Source: Rhodanobacter sp. OK091 (GTDB taxonomy: Bacteria > Pseudomonadota > Gammaproteobacteria > Xanthomonadales > Rhodanobacteraceae). Taken from it: a stretch of 64,000 nt of DNA. Below the pieces are notes generated by a model. It was not told where the DNA came from and searched no databases. It saw nothing but the letters and a program-made list of their open reading frames with translations. The stretch is taken from contig NZ_FRCH01000001.1 of assembly GCF_900142825.1 (NCBI RefSeq), positions 434,001 to 498,000 on the forward strand, written 5' to 3'. The first letter of the stretch is position 1. Every line of letters starts with the position of its first letter. Positions 60,238 to 64,000 of the stretch are shown here, piece by piece. Made by a program: the position numbers and the translations under genes.

Positions 60238-61929
60238 TCAGTTCGCTTGCGTCATCGTCCACTGCTGATTGGTGGTGCCGTAGCATGGGTACTGGATGAG
60301 CAGCGTGCCTTTGGTGAGCGAAGAACTCGTCACATCGAGGCACTGGCCGCTGTTCTGGTCGACCAGCTCGTAACCGCTGCCCTGCGGCTTGAGCTGCCAT
60401 TTCTGCTCGGCTCCGCCGGTGCAAGTCGCCTGAACCACCGGCGCGCGCATGGCTGTCGAGGCATTCTCGACCGCCATGCACAGCCCGCTCGTCACGTTCT
60501 TGGCGGTCCATGAGCCATCGGCATTCTTCGCAAACATCCATTTCTGGTTGTTGTAGCCGGTTTGCGGCCACTGGATCAGCTGCGTATTGCTGGTGGTCGA
60601 ACTTGCGGGGTCATCCACGACCAGGCCCGAGTTGACGCTTTTCACCCAGTACGTCACGCCGGCAGGCGCACTGACGGTGAGGTTGATGGGACTATTGTGC
60701 GTGAGCGAGCCGGCGGTGCCGGTCACGGTAACCGTTGCACTGCCGATCGCGGCCGTGGGTCCCGCGGACAGCGTCAGCGTGGAGGTGCCCGGGGGCATCA
60801 GCGACGTCGGAGAAAATGTAGCCGTCACCCCACTCGGAAGTCCGGAGACGGACAGATTGACCGACGAATTGAAGCCGTTGAGGCCGGAGACAGTGATCGT
60901 GTCGGTGGCTTGCGAGGCCTGGCTCAGACCGACCGACGTCGGTGATGTGGTGATGCCGAAGTCGGGCACGCTCGTGCTCCAGACGTCGGTGATCGGGGTG
61001 GCGGCGGAGGCATTGCCGAGCGCGGCCAGGCCATACATGTCCTCCAGTGTCCGCAGCACGCTGTAATGATTGATCGACTCCGCATAAGCACCGGGCTTGA
61101 TGTTCGCGCCGGCGAACAGCGTGAGGATCCGGTTGCCCGTGGTGGTGTCGTCGTCCTCGTCCCAGGTCAGGATCAGCAGGCTGTTGTGAGTCTTGGCCCA
61201 GTTGACGTAGTTGTTGATATGAGAGCTCAACCAGCTGTCGCCGATCGATACGGAGCAGTCGTGCATGTCGTTACACAGGTTCGGAATCACGAACGACAGC
61301 GTCGGCAATTGAGTGAAGTCGGTCGGGAACGAGGTGTAGGGCAGATTCGTCGACGGCGAAAGATTGCTGAAGTCCACCCACGGGTTGTGCCGGCGGACAT
61401 ATCCCGATGTTCCGTACCCGCAGCCGGTGTATCCGATCGACGGCATGGTCTCCGAGTAGCCGGCAAAGGTGTAGCCGGCAGCAATCAGCTGGTGGCCGAG
61501 ATTGTCCGTGCCGAAGGTGTGCGGACAGGTGTCGTCGGTGATGCCTTGGGTGGATCCGGAAAACAAGGCCAGGTAATTCGGTTGGCTCGGATGCGTCACT
61601 GCATAGGACTGGGTGAAGTTCACGCCACTGGAAAGGAGCGAATTGATATAAGGCGCGTCGGTGGTATTGCCGACGATGCTGCTGATGCTTTTGTTCTCCA
61701 TGACGACGATCACGACGTGGTCGTAACGGGGAATCACGCCACTGGTCGCTGCCGTAGCGGAAAGGGAACGAAATTGCCCCGTGTTATCCGATGTGGTGGT
61801 CCGGGTCTGCGAGGACAAATTCACGTCGGTGGACGACGCACCGAATGCGTGAGCGTTGCCTACGGCGCTGATGGCAACGGCAGCGAGTAATACGCAGAGA
61901 TGAGCCCATGTTGGGCGACGTACTTTCAT
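60238..61929 (-). CDS. Secreted phosphoesterase with Ig-like and ricin-type lectin domains (563 aa)
   Basis: An extracellular enzyme of the phosphoesterase/acid phosphatase family (PF04185; AcpA/PLC-like). A signal peptide (MKVRRPTWAHLCVLLAAVAI..AHA) is followed by YDHVVIVVMENKSISSIVGN, THPSQPNYLALFSGSTQGIT, LPTLSFVIPNLCNDMHDC and LLILTWDEDDDTTTGNRILT, which carry the metal- and phosphate-binding residues. A Ser/Thr-rich beta-sandwich (about 325-415, VTATFSPTSLMPPGTSTLTL) comes next, and the last 130 residues form a ricin-B-like lectin with QLIQWPQTGYNNQKW and QWTMTQAN, i.e. QxW motifs. Probably releases phosphate from organic substrates bound through the lectin. Confidence 0.9.
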   Translation of the reverse strand: MKVRRPTWAHLCVLLAAVAISAVGNAHAFGASSTDVNLSSQTRTTTSDNTGQFRSLSATAATSGVIPRYDHVVIVVMENKSISSIVGNTTDAPYINSLLSSGVNFTQSYAVTHPSQPNYLALFSGSTQGITDDTCPHTFGTDNLGHQLIAAGYTFAGYSETMPSIGYTGCGYGTSGYVRRHNPWVDFSNLSPSTNLPYTSFPTDFTQLPTLSFVIPNLCNDMHDCSVSIGDSWLSSHINNYVNWAKTHNSLLILTWDEDDDTTTGNRILTLFAGANIKPGAYAESINHYSVLRTLEDMYGLAALGNASAATPITDVWSTSVPDFGITTSPTSVGLSQASQATDTITVSGLNGFNSSVNLSVSGLPSGVTATFSPTSLMPPGTSTLTLSAGPTAAIGSATVTVTGTAGSLTHNSPINLTVSAPAGVTYWVKSVNSGLVVDDPASSTTSNTQLIQWPQTGYNNQKWMFAKNADGSWTAKNVTSGLCMAVENASTAMRAPVVQATCTGGAEQKWQLKPQGSGYELVDQNSGQCLDVTSSSLTKGTLLIQYPCYGTTNQQWTMTQAN

Positions 61930-62430
61930 GATGATGACGATCCTTTTTCGCTAATGGAGGAATGGGGGCGCACCGACCTGCACGCTGCAAGCACGCGTCG
62001 ATCCGCCCCGCTTGGATGCATCAGCGGGGAGCGTGCTTGATGGGAATGTGTCGTGCCGCGCGAACAAGCCTGATATCGCGGGCGTATGGCGCATCAGATA
62101 CGAAGGAGACATGCACATCGTGCGCATGTTGGAGCAGCGTCCGAACTGGACTGCCGCTCCCATCGCGATAACGCCTACCGAGCATCCACGACTAATCAAT
62201 AACACGATCCGCATGCATCGATGTGTGACGCAATCGATTGCTTGCCGATGTCGTGCGATTGTCTTGCCGACGAGTGCAGCGAATGCGGAAGTCGCACCTC
62301 GCGCACAACAACGCAGACGAGCGAACCGGCAGTTGCAGGCCAGCGCTCAAACACGCCATGAGCGCCGGATTTCAACGGTGTTTCGATCTGGCAGGACTTC
62401 GTCTACACGGCCTTCGCAATGCAACGGCCA
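61930..62430. other. Intergenic region between fucosidase and phosphoesterase genes
   Basis: About 500 bp with no supported gene. It contains the upstream region of the phosphoesterase gene (AGGATC before its ATG) and a perfect palindrome at 62230-62241. Short open frames on both strands have no ribosome-binding sites. Confidence 0.6.
62230..62241. promoter_or_regulatory. Candidate LacI/PurR-type operator
   Basis: GCAATCGATTGC is a perfect 12-bp palindrome with the GCAA..CG..TTGC core of LacI-family operators. It lies about 300 bp upstream of the phosphoesterase start. Compare the similar site at 41277-41290 before the TonB-dependent receptor. Confidence 0.35.
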
Positions 62431-64000
62431 TCAAGGCGAACTGCTGTCGGGCACGATGTCGACGGCATCGATCGTCACCGGCAGGTGATCGCCCTTGTGG
62501 AAGGGCTCGACCGGAGTCAGCTCCACCTGCATGGCATAGGGTTGGGCGCGCAGGTCGCGCTGCACGCGGAGGCTGGCGCCGGCATCGTGGTCCGTGGCTA
62601 GCGGCAGCGTCTGCCGCTTTCCATCCACGCGTACATCCAATCTGGTCGGCGATGTCGCACCGTGATAGTGAACGGTGAGCCGGTAATGCCCCGCCCCGAT
62701 GGCGGTGTACCAGCGCAACTTGTAGACCGTCGAGGGATCCTCGTAACCGTAGCCGTTGTAATTCAGGAAATGCTGCGCGTGCTTCACCTCGAGATGCACC
62801 GCGCCGTTGGCATCCGGCGACACGGCATCGGGCCGCACATGCAGCGCACCGTCGAACGGCAGCGCCACGACCGGCATGTAGCCGGCATGATCCAGCCTTG
62901 CGATCCGGACCGCGGCGCCTTGCGCATCCAGCGTCACCGTGCCTGCCTTGGCGCCGGTGTCGGCAAGCAGTCGTGCCGGACCGAAGCGCGTGTCGACCAC
63001 GCCTGGCAGGCGCAACACGCCGTCCGTCGGCGGCTTTTCCACGAATAGATAGAGCGTGTGCGCACCGAGCGTGGCATAACCGAAGTCGAGCTTCTTGAAC
63101 GGCGAGGCTTGCGTGGCGTAGATCGCTTCGCCGCGCGGTCTGAGCCAATCGCCGATGCCGCGCAGCACGTCCGCCTCGTACGGCACCACCGAGCCGTCGC
63201 CCTCCGGACCGATGTTGAGCAGATAGTTGCCGCCCGCGCTGGCTACACGTACCAACCGCGCGATGTTCTCGCGGATCTTTCCGGACAGGTCGTCGCGCTG
63301 CTGCCACGAACGATAGCCCCAGGTCTGCGGAAAGATCGACGCGGGAGACTGCCACGGCTCCTCCATCGCCACGTCGGGCTCCTGGTTGTCGCCCATCACG
63401 GTGAAATCGCCTTGATAATTCCACACGCGGCCGGACACCATCGTCTGCGGCTGCAGATCGTGCACCGCGCGGGTGAAGCGTGCGCTCTGCGCCGGTGTGG
63501 GCTTGCCCATGTCGAACCAGATCTCGGCAATCGGACCGTAATGGCCAAGCAGCTCCTTGATCTGCGCCACGTTGAAGTCGGCCTGGGCCGGCGTGATCGG
63601 ATTGGAGTTGGTGTCCAGGTATTGGCCGTGCATCCAGTGCCAGTCGATGGTGGAGTAGTACACGCCGAACGGCATGTGCGCGCGCGCGCAGGCGTCGGCC
63701 AACTCCTTCACCACGTCGCGCTTGTAAGGTGTGGCGTCGACGATGTTGTAGCGGTTCTGCTTGGTATGGAACATCGCGAAGCCGTCGTGGTGCTTGGCGG
63801 TGAGCACGATGAACTTCATGCCTGCCGCCTTCGCCAGCGCCACGATGGCGTCGGGGTCCCACTTCTGCGGATCGAAGCGTTTTGCCAGCGCTTCATATTG
63901 TTCCGCCGGCACCGGCGCATGCGACTGGATCTGCTCGCTGTAGCCGTAGCCAATCTGTTTCCCGTCCCATACACCACCCGGCACCGAAAACAATCCGAAG
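62431..64000 (-). CDS. GH29 alpha-L-fucosidase, 5' end beyond the window
   Basis: Removes alpha-linked fucose. The reading frame stays open to the window edge, where it reads FGLFSVPGGVWDGKQ, the start of the GH29 barrel, so the signal peptide and first strands lie outside. Visible blocks are WDPDAIVALAKAAGMKFIVL, TAKHHDGFAMFHTKQNRYNI, FGVYYSTIDWHW and the nucleophile Asp in IAEIWFDMGKPT. The barrel is followed by NYLLNIGPEGDGSVVPYEAD and a C-terminal beta-sandwich, then a second carbohydrate-binding-like domain (HYRLTVHYHGATSPTRLDVR). It is probably exported like its neighbours. With GH35 and GH89 it fits breakdown of fucosylated glycoprotein glycans. Confidence 0.92.
   Translation of the reverse strand, partial: FGLFSVPGGVWDGKQIGYGYSEQIQSHAPVPAEQYEALAKRFDPQKWDPDAIVALAKAAGMKFIVLTAKHHDGFAMFHTKQNRYNIVDATPYKRDVVKELADACARAHMPFGVYYSTIDWHWMHGQYLDTNSNPITPAQADFNVAQIKELLGHYGPIAEIWFDMGKPTPAQSARFTRAVHDLQPQTMVSGRVWNYQGDFTVMGDNQEPDVAMEEPWQSPASIFPQTWGYRSWQQRDDLSGKIRENIARLVRVASAGGNYLLNIGPEGDGSVVPYEADVLRGIGDWLRPRGEAIYATQASPFKKLDFGYATLGAHTLYLFVEKPPTDGVLRLPGVVDTRFGPARLLADTGAKAGTVTLDAQGAAVRIARLDHAGYMPVVALPFDGALHVRPDAVSPDANGAVHLEVKHAQHFLNYNGYGYEDPSTVYKLRWYTAIGAGHYRLTVHYHGATSPTRLDVRVDGKRQTLPLATDHDAGASLRVQRDLRAQPYAMQVELTPVEPFHKGDHLPVTIDAVDIVPDSSSP

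Overview
The window looks like chromosomal DNA of a GC-rich gammaproteobacterium of the order Xanthomonadales, probably Rhodanobacteraceae (Dyella, Luteibacter or Rhodanobacter type). This is inferred from gene content: a Xanthomonadales-like type IV secretion effector with a C-terminal XVIPCD-type tail, TonB-dependent receptors with exported glycosidases, a fused mutase IcmF, and a REP-like repeat family centred on CCCTCTCCC. No rRNA, tRNA, CRISPR array or transposase was seen.

Layout. 1-8700 is an accessory region of small unknown genes. It holds an XRE regulator followed by a regular array of 13 short palindromes, a frameshifted second XRE gene, a fragment of a membrane-protein gene, an AT-richer lipoprotein gene, YfbU and DUF6232 proteins, and a two-gene unit (OLD-family ATPase/TOPRIM nuclease plus PD-(D/E)XK-like nuclease) that looks like a defence system. 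8800-13650 carries an RDD membrane protein, a secreted isoamylase and a small membrane protein. 13798-20748 is built around icmF: the intact gene lies at 17179-20748, and two broken copies of its 3' end (13798-14103, 16399-16475) flank a secretion effector and its probable LprI-type immunity protein. A HigA/DUF2442 pair lies between the second copy and icmF. 21000-24430 holds a hydrolase/TetR pair, an M48 lipoprotein protease and two small YXWXGXW proteins.

24445-36344 is a complete hydroxyproline catabolic locus: a PAS-AraC regulator diverges from epimerase, D-hydroxyproline dehydrogenase subunits, pyrroline-hydroxy-carboxylate deaminase, ketoglutarate-semialdehyde dehydrogenase and an M24 peptidase, followed by a DUF885 metallopeptidase and an amino-acid permease. 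36610-44402 adds two Tat-exported carbohydrate-active proteins (one is GH127, a family that includes enzymes removing beta-L-arabinofuranose from hydroxyproline) and a TonB-dependent receptor. Together these suggest use of plant hydroxyproline-rich glycoproteins such as extensin.

44723-45826 is leucine dehydrogenase; 54720-55877 is probably isovaleryl-CoA dehydrogenase. Between them, on the minus strand, lies a Cus-type copper/silver efflux operon (small metal-binding protein, CusC, CusB, CusA, CusF, unknown exported protein). 55883-64000 is a minus-strand series of exported enzymes: GH35 beta-galactosidase, GH89 alpha-N-acetylglucosaminidase, a lectin-tailed phosphoesterase and a GH29 alpha-fucosidase cut by the window edge.

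All family names come from motifs and recall, without database searches. Start codons were chosen from visible ribosome-binding sites and signal peptides.
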